A stretch of 36,438 bases of DNA from an uncultured Caldilineales bacterium (lineage in GTDB: Bacteria; Chloroflexota; Anaerolineae; JAAEKA01), in the NCBI GenBank assembly GCA_937907455.1, contig CALESQ010000085.1, positions 1 through 36,438 of the forward strand, read 5' to 3'. This document shows positions 23,870 to 31,474 of this stretch, piece after piece (the first letter of the stretch is position 1; every line of letters starts with the position of its first letter). A model generated the notes under the pieces. It was given only the letters and a program-made list of their open reading frames with translations. It had not been told where the DNA came from and did no database searches. The translations under genes were made by a program, and so were the position numbers.

Positions 23870-24862
23870 TCAGGCGATGATTGCTTCGATCTGAGCCAGC
23901 TCGTCGGCACTGAATTCGAGATGATCCAGTGCGGCGACGGCCTCTTCGATCTGCTGCACCTTGCTGGCACCGATCAGCGCTGAGGTCATTTGCGGGTGGC
24001 GCAGTGTCCAGACGATAGCCATCTGCGCCAGCGATTGACCGCGGGCCTGAGCGATGACGTTGAGGCGACGCGCCTGCTCTACGCGCTGCGGGGTAACGCG
24101 GTCGCCCCAGTGAAATTCGTTGTTGAGTTTGGCTGCGCGCGAGTCGCCGGGGATATCGCGCAGGTATTTGTCGCTTAAAATCCCCTGATCGAGCGGCGAA
24201 AAGCAGATACAGCCAATGCCTTCGGCGGCCAGCACAGGCAGCAAGCCGTTTTCAATCCAGCGGTCGAACAGGTTGTAGCGCGGCTGATGGATCAGGCAGG
24301 GCGTGCCCAGCTCGCGCAGCAGCGCCGCGGCTTGGCGTGTTTGCTGCGGGCTGTAGGTGGAGATGCCAGCGTAGAGGGCGCGACCACTGCGCACAATAAA
24401 ATCTAACGCACCCAGAGTTTCCTCCAACGGCGTGTTGGGATCGGGGCGGTGACTGTAGAAGATGTCTACGTAGTCCAGCCCCATGCGTTTGAGGCTTTGG
24501 TCCAGGCTGGCGACGAGATATTTGCGCGATCCCCATTCGCCGTAGGGGCCGGGCCACATGCGATAGCCGGCCTTGCTGGAGATCACCAGTTCGTCGCGAT
24601 AAGGCTTGAGGTCCTGAGCGAGAATACGACCGAAAGTCTCTTCAGCGGAACCGGGCGGCGGGCCGTAGTTGTTAGCCAAATCGAAATGGGTGATGCCCAG
24701 ATCAAAGGCGCGGTGGATCATGGCGCGGGCATTTTCCTGAGGATCAACACCGCCGAAGTTGTACCACAGGCCGAGGGAAATCGCAGGCAGCAGGAGGCCG
24801 CTGCGTCCTGTACGGCGATAGTGCATGGAATCGTAACGGGTGGGGGCGGGAAGGGTGTTCAT
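23870..24862 (-). CDS. yghZ: Aldo/keto reductase, YghZ (L-glyceraldehyde-3-phosphate reductase) type
   Basis: A 330-residue NADPH-dependent aldo/keto reductase very similar in pattern to E. coli YghZ: LPAISLGLWYNFGG, DLGITHFDLANNYGPPPGSA, SSKAGYRMWPGPYGEWGSRK, DQSLKRMGLDYVDIFYSHR and SALIGASKVQQIEE. The catalytic tetrad Asp, Tyr, Lys and His is present in these blocks. The YghZ type reduces L-glyceraldehyde 3-phosphate and methylglyoxal-like aldehydes. I chose ATG 24862 because the residues after it match the E. coli N-terminal extension; a TATAAT lies only six bases upstream, so the message may be leaderless. MenC follows three bases after the stop. Confidence 0.93.
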   Translation of the reverse strand: MNTLPAPTRYDSMHYRRTGRSGLLLPAISLGLWYNFGGVDPQENARAMIHRAFDLGITHFDLANNYGPPPGSAEETFGRILAQDLKPYRDELVISSKAGYRMWPGPYGEWGSRKYLVASLDQSLKRMGLDYVDIFYSHRPDPNTPLEETLGALDFIVRSGRALYAGISTYSPQQTRQAAALLRELGTPCLIHQPRYNLFDRWIENGLLPVLAAEGIGCICFSPLDQGILSDKYLRDIPGDSRAAKLNNEFHWGDRVTPQRVEQARRLNVIAQARGQSLAQMAIVWTLRHPQMTSALIGASKVQQIEEAVAALDHLEFSADELAQIEAIIA

Positions 24863-24868
24863 GCTTTG

Positions 24869-24874
24869 ATTATA
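24869..24874 (-). promoter_or_regulatory. -10 element directly before the aldo/keto reductase start
   Basis: On the minus strand a perfect TATAAT ends six bases before the ATG at 24862. Possible -35 words are TTGCAA or TGCAAG, 18-19 bases upstream. If used, transcription would begin at or very near the start codon, giving a leaderless mRNA. There is no Shine-Dalgarno sequence. Confidence 0.55.
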
Positions 24875-24907
24875 CGCCACCTGTTGATAAAACTTGCAAC
24901 AATCTAT

Positions 24908-25426
24908 CTAGCGCGGTACCACGACGTTGAAAGATACCATCTGCCGGAAGCTGTGCCAGCTATCCTCTTTAGCAAAAAAATCGCGTGGCATAATCGTTGC
25001 CCGGGCATTCTGGCCGATTAACACCACAATATCTTCGCGCGTAACTGCCTTTACATAGTCTTGCCAGCGTTCAAGGCGGCTGTTGTTGCCAGCCAAAAGC
25101 AGCAGCACCCCTTCTGTGGTCACAGCACCCTCAAGCGAGGGTGCATGACCGGAGCGTTTCCAGGGTTCATTAGCCATCTGATGGGTACGCCAGATCGGTT
25201 TCACTATCCACACCAGGATAACCCCCGCGCTTAGTGAAAAACGCAGCCATCGAGAGGCGTTGATTTGCCCCGTACTGAGGTACGTATATATCAGGATGCC
25301 AAACAAAACCAGCACTAACGCTAAAGCGATAGCTTGCAGCAGCTTAAATGCACGGGAGTTAGCAGAGGCAAGTTGCAAACCGCGTCGCCACTGCGCCGGC
25401 GTATAAGTGCCTTTAAAAGCAATCAT
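24908..25426 (-). CDS. YcxB-like membrane-associated protein
   Basis: A 172-residue protein with two adjacent hydrophobic helices near residues 30-75, flanked by a small beta-rich domain. The C-terminal pattern (a strand with AVTTEGVLLLLAG, then REDIVVLIGQNARATIMPRDFF and SFRQMVSF) matches the YcxB-like family, whose function is unknown. Its ATG overlaps the stop codon of the preceding gene as ATGA (25426-25423), so it is translationally coupled to the DUF3592-like protein. Confidence 0.75.
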   Translation of the reverse strand: MIAFKGTYTPAQWRRGLQLASANSRAFKLLQAIALALVLVLFGILIYTYLSTGQINASRWLRFSLSAGVILVWIVKPIWRTHQMANEPWKRSGHAPSLEGAVTTEGVLLLLAGNNSRLERWQDYVKAVTREDIVVLIGQNARATIMPRDFFAKEDSWHSFRQMVSFNVVVPR

Positions 25427-25890
25427 GGCATGTTATCTTTCCGGCCAACTTCAGACGGCAAATAGATTTCACGCAGAAAGGCGTGTTTAGGATTGTCACC
25501 ATGCACCATCACCGTTACCGCGGTGCCGGTTGGCAGGTTGCGGGTGATTTTATTGGCTTGTAACGCGTTACTTGAGATGTACTTCTGGCTTTGATGTGTG
25601 TAGGTGTAGGCGATGCGCCCACGGCCACGAAAGAAACTGGCACTGCTGACCACACCGGCAACTTCTGAACCGCGTTCAAACACCCCGCGAATCATCTGAA
25701 TGCGCCACAGCAGCAAGACCAGCCCAATCACTGTTGCCACCGGCGCGGCCTTGAGCAAAAACTCAGCCAGTGAGGGGTCGAAAAAACGGGCAACCAAAGC
25801 CATACCCCAAATGATCAGAATCAAGATAGCTCCCAAAGAAGCCATGTAGTCGGTCTGTGCAATGCGCCAGGGAGAGGGAAGCTGTTTCAT
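25423..25890 (-). CDS. DUF3592-like membrane protein
   Basis: A 155-residue protein with two N-terminal helices (about 15-37 and 45-65) followed by a small beta-rich domain containing GRIAYTYTHQSQKYIS and a V-x-V-x-V-H-G-D-N-P segment. This resembles the DUF3592 layout, in which the C-terminal part ends with a P-x-x-A-x-L-like motif (PKHAFL here). Function is unknown. ATG 25890 follows AAAGGA at eight bases. It lies 55 bases after trpB and overlaps the next gene by four bases. Confidence 0.75.
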   Translation of the reverse strand: MKQLPSPWRIAQTDYMASLGAILILIIWGMALVARFFDPSLAEFLLKAAPVATVIGLVLLLWRIQMIRGVFERGSEVAGVVSSASFFRGRGRIAYTYTHQSQKYISSNALQANKITRNLPTGTAVTVMVHGDNPKHAFLREIYLPSEVGRKDNMP

Positions 25891-25945
25891 AATGAAATCC
25901 TTTCGTTTTAACCGTTGTTTTCCTGTCAATCTTTGACCGCACCCG

Positions 25946-27166
25946 TTACCTGCCCACTTCTTGCATCACCGTATCCAGGTCCTTGTCCCCGCGCCCGCTG
26001 AGATTGACCAGCAACACTTGGTCGCGGCGCATCTGCGGGGCTAGTTTGATTACCTCGGCCACGGCGTGGGCACTCTCCAGCGCAGGGATGATGCCCTCCA
26101 GCCGGCAAAGCATCTGAAATGCGGTCAGGGCCTCGTCGTCGGTGGCCCAGGTGTATTCGGTGCGAGCCTGATCACGCAGCCAGGCGTGTTCCGGCCCAAC
26201 CGAGGCATAGTCCAGTCCGGCGCTAACCGAGTGCGTCAGTGCGATCTGGCCGTCGGGATCCTGCATCACATAGCTTTTGGTGCCATGCAGCACCCCCACG
26301 CGACTCACCTGTGGATCGGCAAAGCGCGCGGCGTGCTGGCCGCCGGTGATGCCGCGTCCACCCGCCTCTACGCCGATCAAGCGCACGGCAGTGTCCTGCA
26401 AAAAGGGGTGGAACATGCCGATAGCGTTGCTGCCGCCGCCCACGCAGGCAATGATGGCATCAGGCAGACACCCGGGGCCGCCGCGTTCGGGATCAAGCAT
26501 CTGGGCACGCGCTTCGACGCCGATCACGCTCTGAAAGTCGCGCACCATCGCCGGGTAGGGATGCGGCCCCAGCGCCGAGCCAAGCAGGTAGTGGGTGGTG
26601 GCAACGTTGGTCACCCAATCGCGAATGGCTTCGTTAATGGCATCTTTCAGCGTCTTGCTGCCGCTATCTACCCCGCGCACCTCCGCGCCGAGCAATTTCA
26701 TGCGAAAGACATTGGGGGCCTGCCGCGCCATATCCACCGTGCCCATGTAGACCACACACTCAATGCCCAGCAGCGCGGCCACGGTGGCAGTGGCAACGCC
26801 GTGCTGCCCCGCGCCGGTCTCAGCGACAATACGCTGTTTATCCATGCGCTGCACCAGCAACGCCTGGCCGAGCGCATTGTTGATTTTGTGCGCGCCGCTG
26901 TGCGCCAGGTCTTCACGTTTGAGATAGATCTGCGCGCCGCCAAGGTGTTGGCTGAGGCGACGGGCATGGGTGAGCGGTGTAGCGCGACCTACGTAGGTGG
27001 CGAGCAAACGGCGCAGTTCCGCCTGAAACGCGGCATCATTGCGAGCCAGCAAATAAGCCTGCTCCAGCTCATCCAGCGCAGGCATCAGGGTTTCCGGTAC
27101 AAAGCGGCCACCGTAGGGGCCAAAGCGCCCGTTTTCATCGGGCCAGGGGTAGTAAATTTGAGACAT
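25946..27166 (-). CDS. trpB: Tryptophan synthase beta chain
   Basis: TrpB condenses indole and serine to tryptophan using PLP. The 406-residue protein has the TrpB1 N-terminus (GRFGPYGGRFVPETLMPALD, with the alpha-interaction region), the PLP lysine K94 in HSGAHKINNALG, ETGAGQHGVA, and the phosphate-binding GGGSNAIGMFHPF. The length is standard. trpA is not visible next to it; trpF lies 1.9 kb upstream on the same strand with two unrelated genes between. No trp attenuator or T-box-like leader is seen in the 29-base gap before it. Confidence 0.97.
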   Translation of the reverse strand: MSQIYYPWPDENGRFGPYGGRFVPETLMPALDELEQAYLLARNDAAFQAELRRLLATYVGRATPLTHARRLSQHLGGAQIYLKREDLAHSGAHKINNALGQALLVQRMDKQRIVAETGAGQHGVATATVAALLGIECVVYMGTVDMARQAPNVFRMKLLGAEVRGVDSGSKTLKDAINEAIRDWVTNVATTHYLLGSALGPHPYPAMVRDFQSVIGVEARAQMLDPERGGPGCLPDAIIACVGGGSNAIGMFHPFLQDTAVRLIGVEAGGRGITGGQHAARFADPQVSRVGVLHGTKSYVMQDPDGQIALTHSVSAGLDYASVGPEHAWLRDQARTEYTWATDDEALTAFQMLCRLEGIIPALESAHAVAEVIKLAPQMRRDQVLLVNLSGRGDKDLDTVMQEVGR

Positions 27167-27195
27167 GGTTAACGGTCTAATGAAGAATTGGGATG

Positions 27196-28281
27196 TTAGC
27201 GGGTTTGCGCCTGTTGCACCGCATTGCGGATGAAATCGCTTTTGCTCTCGGTGTAGCTGACAGGGTCATTGCGATAGCGTTCGGCCAGCTCCAGCTTGAG
27301 CGCGGCATACGCTGCGGCTGTAGCAGGATGAGCGCGCAGCCAGGCCACAAAATCGCAGTGGCGTGCGATCTCGGTACTATCTGCGGCGAAAACGTGGAGG
27401 TGAAAGCGCCGCTGCCCACCCGCGTCCAGGCTAAAATAGCGCCGTCCGGGGATGCCGTATTCGCCCTTGGGCACATACCCCAGCGCCCGCATGAGCGTGT
27501 TCAGCGCATCCACGCGCGCAATATCGCGCACAACGGGCAACATGTCAATAATTGGTTTGGCGGCCAGGCCGGGCACCGCGGTGCTGCCGATGTGATGCAG
27601 GGCGATCAACTCATCGCCAAAGGCCACACGCAGCCGCGCAGCCTCTGCCGCGAACATCAGCGGCCAGTGTAGATCGTAGGGAACCAACTCCACTCGCCGC
27701 GGCGGGGCAAGCAGATGGGCTTCGCAGCGCAGCAACGCTAACGCGCTGTCGCCATCGGTCATGCGGCCATCACGGGCCATCTGCAAGGCTTCAGCCACCG
27801 GCACGAGATGCACTTCGCTCACTTCGGTGGATTCGAGCGCGGTGGGCTGGGTCAGCTCAACGTTGCGCGTCAGAAACACGGTGCAACGGCTGTTGGTGGT
27901 GCCGTTGGCGACGTAAAACCAACCGATCTCGTCCATGGTGGTGCAGACGCCACCGGTTTCTTCGAGCAACTCCTGCCGCGCCACGGCTTCTTTGCTCAGA
28001 CCCGGCTTGTCGCCCAGGCCGCCCGCGGGCAGCTCCCAGCACCAGTCGTCTACGGTGTAACGATAGCTGCGAATCAGCACCACATGGCCGTGACGCGTCT
28101 GCGGGACTATGGTCACAAAGCCGGGATGCTCTTGATAGGTGTAGACGATCTCCTCACCGTCGGGAAGGCGTACTTCATCGCGGCGCAGGTTGTGCCAGCG
28201 ACTTTGATAGGGCCAAGTGGTGCCGTGCAAATGCCAGCCGAGAGAACCGCCGAGGGGCTTGTCGTTGAGGGAAGTTGTCAT
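27196..28281 (-). CDS. Fusion of a Nudix hydrolase with a GrpB/UPF0157 nucleotidyltransferase-like domain
   Basis: The 361-residue protein has two domains. Residues about 35-185 are a Nudix domain: WCWELPAGGLGDKPG starts the box, E98 and QELLEETGG (103-111) complete it, with Gln in place of the usual Arg of the RE pair. Residues about 195-361 match the GrpB family: VELVPYDLHWPLMF, HHIGSTAVPGLAAKPIID and FHLHVFAAD. GrpB is a nucleotidyltransferase-fold family without a firmly assigned reaction; fusion to Nudix suggests both halves act on related nucleotides. The start at 28281 has no clear Shine-Dalgarno sequence. It ends 29 bases before trpB. Confidence 0.9.
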   Translation of the reverse strand: MTTSLNDKPLGGSLGWHLHGTTWPYQSRWHNLRRDEVRLPDGEEIVYTYQEHPGFVTIVPQTRHGHVVLIRSYRYTVDDWCWELPAGGLGDKPGLSKEAVARQELLEETGGVCTTMDEIGWFYVANGTTNSRCTVFLTRNVELTQPTALESTEVSEVHLVPVAEALQMARDGRMTDGDSALALLRCEAHLLAPPRRVELVPYDLHWPLMFAAEAARLRVAFGDELIALHHIGSTAVPGLAAKPIIDMLPVVRDIARVDALNTLMRALGYVPKGEYGIPGRRYFSLDAGGQRRFHLHVFAADSTEIARHCDFVAWLRAHPATAAAYAALKLELAERYRNDPVSYTESKSDFIRNAVQQAQTR

Positions 28282-28293
28282 AGGGAAGGATTG

Positions 28294-28429
28294 TTAACCC
28301 GTAACTTCAGATTGGTGAGAGGTGGGTGTGGGGATGAGGGGGTAACTCGTAACCCGTAATGCGTAACCCGGATTACAGGATTTCGGCTTCAGGGATGTCT
28401 ATTCTGAGTTACGTGTTACGTATCACGTG
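28294..28429. repeat. GTAAC-word stutter repeat between the metallophosphoesterase and Nudix-GrpB genes
   Basis: Words of the type GTAACYCGTAA recur at 28294-28305 and 28341-28370, and inverted forms (GTTACGTGTTACGTATCACGTG) recur at 28408-28429 when read in two halves. The element fills the 141-base gap and supplies the stop codon of the metallophosphoesterase gene (28423-28425). The vocabulary (GTAAC, ACGTGTTACG) returns in the hairpin at 35191-35281. Confidence 0.7.
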
Positions 28430-29028
28430 CGATGAAAGCGCTCGCGCTCGACTTCCTGCCAGCGCTCAGGCAGAGGCACGATGGCGGCAGTGAGGGTATC
28501 GTCCACGATCTCTAACATGCCGACGGACACGTAGTCGCCGGGCTGGGTGCGGCGGTCAAGGATGTTGATGTAGGAGCTGCCGGGATTAACTACTAACACG
28601 CCCTGCACGTGACCGATGTAAGGGCGATGCAGGTGGCCGCAGACAACGCAATCAACATTCTGCCCGGCAAACTTGCGCACCACGTTGATGTAGAAGCGCG
28701 GCGCCAGGAAGAAGTGCTGGCCGAAGAACATATTCCAGGTGAAGCCGGGCCATTCGATCCAGCGCGGGCGATGGCCATGCACCAGGCCGATGCGTTTGCC
28801 ACCTGCCTCAACCACGCGTTGCAGCGGCAAATCCTGCAACCCGCGATCCTGATCACCGCGCACGGCGTAGACCGGAGCAATGGCGTGCAGCATCGGCAGC
28901 ACGTCGCCGCCGGTGAGGTCGCCCGCGTGCAGGATCAAATCTACCCCGCGAAACACTTCAGCCACTGCCGGATGCAGGCGGCTGGACATGATGGGAATGT
29001 GGGTGTCGCTGATAAGACCGATACGCAT
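28423..29028 (-). CDS. YfcE/MJ0936-type metallophosphoesterase
   Basis: A 201-residue calcineurin-like phosphoesterase. Metal-binding motifs are visible in order: ISDTHIP (D-x-H, residues 5-11), LILHAGDLTGG, VYAVRGDQD (GNxD-type position with Asp in place of Asn), LVHGHR and VVCGHLHRP, ending with VNPGSSYIN. The YfcE group hydrolyses phosphodiesters, sometimes cyclic nucleotides, but the natural substrate is unknown. The start is set at 29028, where the family begins with MRIGLISDTH. There is no Shine-Dalgarno sequence; the bases upstream are a repeat tract. The last codons and the stop lie within a second repeat. Confidence 0.92.
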   Translation of the reverse strand: MRIGLISDTHIPIMSSRLHPAVAEVFRGVDLILHAGDLTGGDVLPMLHAIAPVYAVRGDQDRGLQDLPLQRVVEAGGKRIGLVHGHRPRWIEWPGFTWNMFFGQHFFLAPRFYINVVRKFAGQNVDCVVCGHLHRPYIGHVQGVLVVNPGSSYINILDRRTQPGDYVSVGMLEIVDDTLTAAIVPLPERWQEVERERFHRT

Positions 29029-29037
29029 GATCGTTGG

Positions 29038-29103
29038 GAAGGGAAACAAGCAGATTGGTAGATTGGGTAGAGTGGTAAATTGGGTACTGTTTACCGGATA
29101 TTG
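29038..29103. repeat. GATTGGGTAG-type stutter repeat between trpF and the metallophosphoesterase
   Basis: On the plus strand the words AGATTGGTAG, ATTGGGTAGAGTGG, AAATTGGGTACTG and TTTACCGGATATTGGTTACGG follow each other. The tract covers nearly the whole gap between the two genes and runs into the last codons of trpF. It is another member of the short-word reiteration style with its own vocabulary. Confidence 0.7.
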
Positions 29104-29831
29104 GTTACGGCTGCAAGAAATGCCCGCACCTTCGCATGATCCTTACGGCCCGGCGCGGCTTCGACGCCGCCAGCCACGTCTACGCCCCACGGCTGCACCT
29201 GTGTGATGGCCGCGGCCACGTTGTCCGGGGTGAGACCTCCGGCCAGCAACAGCGGATAGTGCGCGGCCAGCGTGGCAGCCAGCCGCCAATCGCCGGTTTG
29301 ACCGGAACCGCCGCGCAGGCTGGGATGCCAGGCATCCACCAACAGGCGAGGGCCGCGGGCAGGGCCGAAACGTCCGAACGAAGCCGCCTGTGCCGCGGCT
29401 TCCTCATCAGAGCGAGGACGCAGCGCGCGATAGGCCCGTCCCGGCAGCGCAGCCAGCAGCTCCGGCGGCTCCTCACCGTGCAATTGCGCCAGGTCCAGAT
29501 CGCAGTAGTTCAGCGTGCGCACGATCTGCTCCAGCGAGGCATTGACAAAAACGCCGACGAAAAGAGGTGAACGGTGACCGGTAAACGGTGGACGGTGATC
29601 CTGACTCGTCAGTTCTGGGGCCAGGCCGGTAGCGGACGGCCAGGATTTCGCCGAAATACCGGCTGCATCCTGCTCACCGGCCTTGAGCGCGGCAACGATG
29701 GCGGCCACGGTGCGGGCATCCGCCGCGCGCGGTGACTTTTCGTAGAAAATAAAGCCCAGCAGGTCCGCGCCCGCCTCCACGGCAACTTCAGCATCGGTTA
29801 GAGTGGTCAGGCCACAGATTTTGACGTACAT
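29091..29831 (-). CDS. trpF: Phosphoribosylanthranilate isomerase with a repeat-bearing insertion
   Basis: TrpF isomerises N-(5-phosphoribosyl)anthranilate in tryptophan synthesis. The barrel is intact: KICGLTTLTDAE (catalytic Cys7), AGADLLGFIFYEKSPR, GVFVNASLEQI, AQLHGEEPPE, LLVDAWHPS (catalytic Asp) and LLLAGGLTPDNV with GVDVAGGVE. The length is 246 residues, about 40 more than usual. The excess is residues about 52-90, between helix 2 and strand 3, replacing a short loop; part of it is encoded by a GGTGAACGG-type repeat. The start at 29831 matches the family N-terminus (MYVKICG). It is upstream of trpB in the same gene run but not adjacent. Confidence 0.93.
   Translation of the reverse strand: MYVKICGLTTLTDAEVAVEAGADLLGFIFYEKSPRAADARTVAAIVAALKAGEQDAAGISAKSWPSATGLAPELTSQDHRPPFTGHRSPLFVGVFVNASLEQIVRTLNYCDLDLAQLHGEEPPELLAALPGRAYRALRPRSDEEAAAQAASFGRFGPARGPRLLVDAWHPSLRGGSGQTGDWRLAATLAAHYPLLLAGGLTPDNVAAAITQVQPWGVDVAGGVEAAPGRKDHAKVRAFLAAVTNIR
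29566..29600. repeat. ACGGTGA-word repeat inside trpF
   Basis: On the plus strand the words GGTGA, ACGGTGA, CCGGTAA, ACGGTGG and ACGGTGATC follow one another. They encode part of the insertion in trpF in frame and without a stop codon. The style matches the intergenic stutter repeats elsewhere in the window. Confidence 0.75.
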
Positions 29832-30001
29832 GGCAGAAGATTTAAGGTTTAAGCGAAGAGGTCGTGCCCCATTCGCGGGGTGAGGGGTTTTCGGTACGGT
29901 TTTGGCGGCGAGTGGCGACTGGTGGAGGCCATCTGCGCAGCCGGGCAATGGTCGCTGGACACCGCCAAACCCTACTCAACCCGCGTTAAACTCGACACCC
30001 T

Positions 30002-31429
30002 TTACCCGTTCTTGATCCGCTGCCACGCCCGTTCGACGTGGCGCGCCTCGGTGTAAGTCTGGCCGACCACCAGCCGCAGGGTGAAGCGCCCATCCAGCAC
30101 CGTATGCGTCAGATACAGCTCGCCACTGGCATTGAGCCGGGCCAGCAGGGCGCGGTTGGCGTCGTCATCTGCGCGCAGACGGAAACAGACCAGATTAAGC
30201 GGCGCGGGCGCGGCCAGCTCAAACGCGGGATCAGCCTGCACCCAGCCGGCAAACTGCTGGGCCAGTTCGACGTGCCGACGCACATGATACTGTAACCCCT
30301 CGACACCGTAATGCCGGATCACAAACCACAGTTTGAGCGCACGGAAGCGTCGTCCCAACTGCACATGCCAGTCGCGGTAATCGAAAACTGCGCCCGACTC
30401 GGTGGCCTGGTTCTTGAGGTACTCCGGCAGGATGCTCAACGTCTTGATCAATGCGGCGCGGTCAGCCACCCAGAAACAGTCGCAGTCAAAATTGGTAAAC
30501 ATCCACTTGTGCGGATTAAACGCGTAGCTGTCGGCCAGTTCCAGGCCGTCTTGCAGGCCGCGAAATTCGGGGCAGAGCATGGCCGTGCCGCTCATCGCCG
30601 CGTCTACATGCAGCCAGATGCCCTCGCGACGGCAAATTTCGCCAATCGCGCGCACCGGGTCCATCGCATTGGACGAAGTCGTGCCGACGTTGGCGCAGGC
30701 GAAGCAGGGCGTCAGGCCCGCGGCACGATCCGCGGCGATCTGCGCGGCCAGCGCGTCCGGTCGCATGGCAAAATCGTTATCCACCGCGACAAGCCGCAAC
30801 TGGGCGCTGCCCAGCCCGGCAATCTTGACCGCCTTTTCCACCGACGAATGGGTCTGGCTGGAGGTGTAGGCGATCAGACGGCCATCTGCGCCCTGCACGT
30901 TGCTGGCAAACGCGGTCGCACGCTCGCGCGCGGCCAGCACCGCGGCCAACACCGCACTGCTGGCGGTGTCCTGAATGACCCCGCCGCCGGTAGATGTAGA
31001 CTTGAACTGCGCGGGCAGCCCCAGCATCTCCACCAGCCAATCCAGCATCAATGTTTCCAGCTCGGTAGCGGCCGGGCTGGTGGCCCACAACATGCCGTTG
31101 ACGCCCAGTCCTGCGGCCAGCAGCTCGCCCAGAATGGCCGGGCCGGAGGTGTTGGCCGGGAAAAAGGCGAAGAAATTGGGCGATTGCCAGTGCGTGATCC
31201 CCGGCATCAGGCGCGGCTCGATGTCGGCCAGAATGGCGTCGAACGCCTCACCCTGCAGCGGCGGCTCGGCTGGCAGGCCCGCGCGGATGTCGCCCGGCTG
31301 GACGCGGGAGAGCACGGGGTACTGCTCGACACGCTCCATGTAGCTGGCGATCCAGTCCACAACCGCGCGGCCATGCTGCCGGAATTCGTCGGGGGTCATG
31401 TGGTAAGAGGGAAGCTGGGAAAAGCTCAT
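30002..31429 (-). CDS. PLP-dependent aromatic-L-amino-acid decarboxylase (group II)
   Basis: A 475-residue group II decarboxylase. It opens with MTPDEFRQHGRAVVDWIASYM and has HWQSPNFFAFFPANTS, the WLHVDAAMSGTA segment, the PLP lysine K308 in NPHKWM, and the flexible-loop region LPEYLKN with DYRDWHVQLGRRFRALKLW. This pattern fits the AADC/tyrosine/tryptophan decarboxylase group that makes tryptamine, tyramine or dopamine. The loop Tyr needed for simple decarboxylation is present (LPEYLKN). The exact substrate is open; the neighbouring trpF makes tryptophan attractive but does not prove it. The start at 31429 was chosen over longer readings because family homology begins there; a TATAAT lies 40 bases upstream. 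Confidence 0.92.
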   Translation of the reverse strand: MSFSQLPSYHMTPDEFRQHGRAVVDWIASYMERVEQYPVLSRVQPGDIRAGLPAEPPLQGEAFDAILADIEPRLMPGITHWQSPNFFAFFPANTSGPAILGELLAAGLGVNGMLWATSPAATELETLMLDWLVEMLGLPAQFKSTSTGGGVIQDTASSAVLAAVLAARERATAFASNVQGADGRLIAYTSSQTHSSVEKAVKIAGLGSAQLRLVAVDNDFAMRPDALAAQIAADRAAGLTPCFACANVGTTSSNAMDPVRAIGEICRREGIWLHVDAAMSGTAMLCPEFRGLQDGLELADSYAFNPHKWMFTNFDCDCFWVADRAALIKTLSILPEYLKNQATESGAVFDYRDWHVQLGRRFRALKLWFVIRHYGVEGLQYHVRRHVELAQQFAGWVQADPAFELAAPAPLNLVCFRLRADDDANRALLARLNASGELYLTHTVLDGRFTLRLVVGQTYTEARHVERAWQRIKNG

Positions 31430-31468
31430 GTTAACTCGCGGGCACTTGAGATAGCGGTAGCTGAAATC

Positions 31469-31474
31469 ATTATA
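31469..31474 (-). promoter_or_regulatory. -10 element of the decarboxylase gene
   Basis: A perfect TATAAT on the minus strand, 40 bases before the ATG at 31429. No convincing -35 hexamer precedes it. It is a plausible start for the long minus-strand gene run. Confidence 0.5.

Noticed and set aside
27167..27195. A trp attenuator or T-box leader before trpB
   Set aside because: The gap is only 29 bases and holds no tandem Trp codons, specifier hairpin or terminator.
29893..30001. A short sensible-looking plus-strand translation in the gap between trpF and the decarboxylase
   Set aside because: About 35 codons without a start codon, ribosome binding site or recognised domain; it runs into antisense of the decarboxylase. 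Too little to support a gene remnant.
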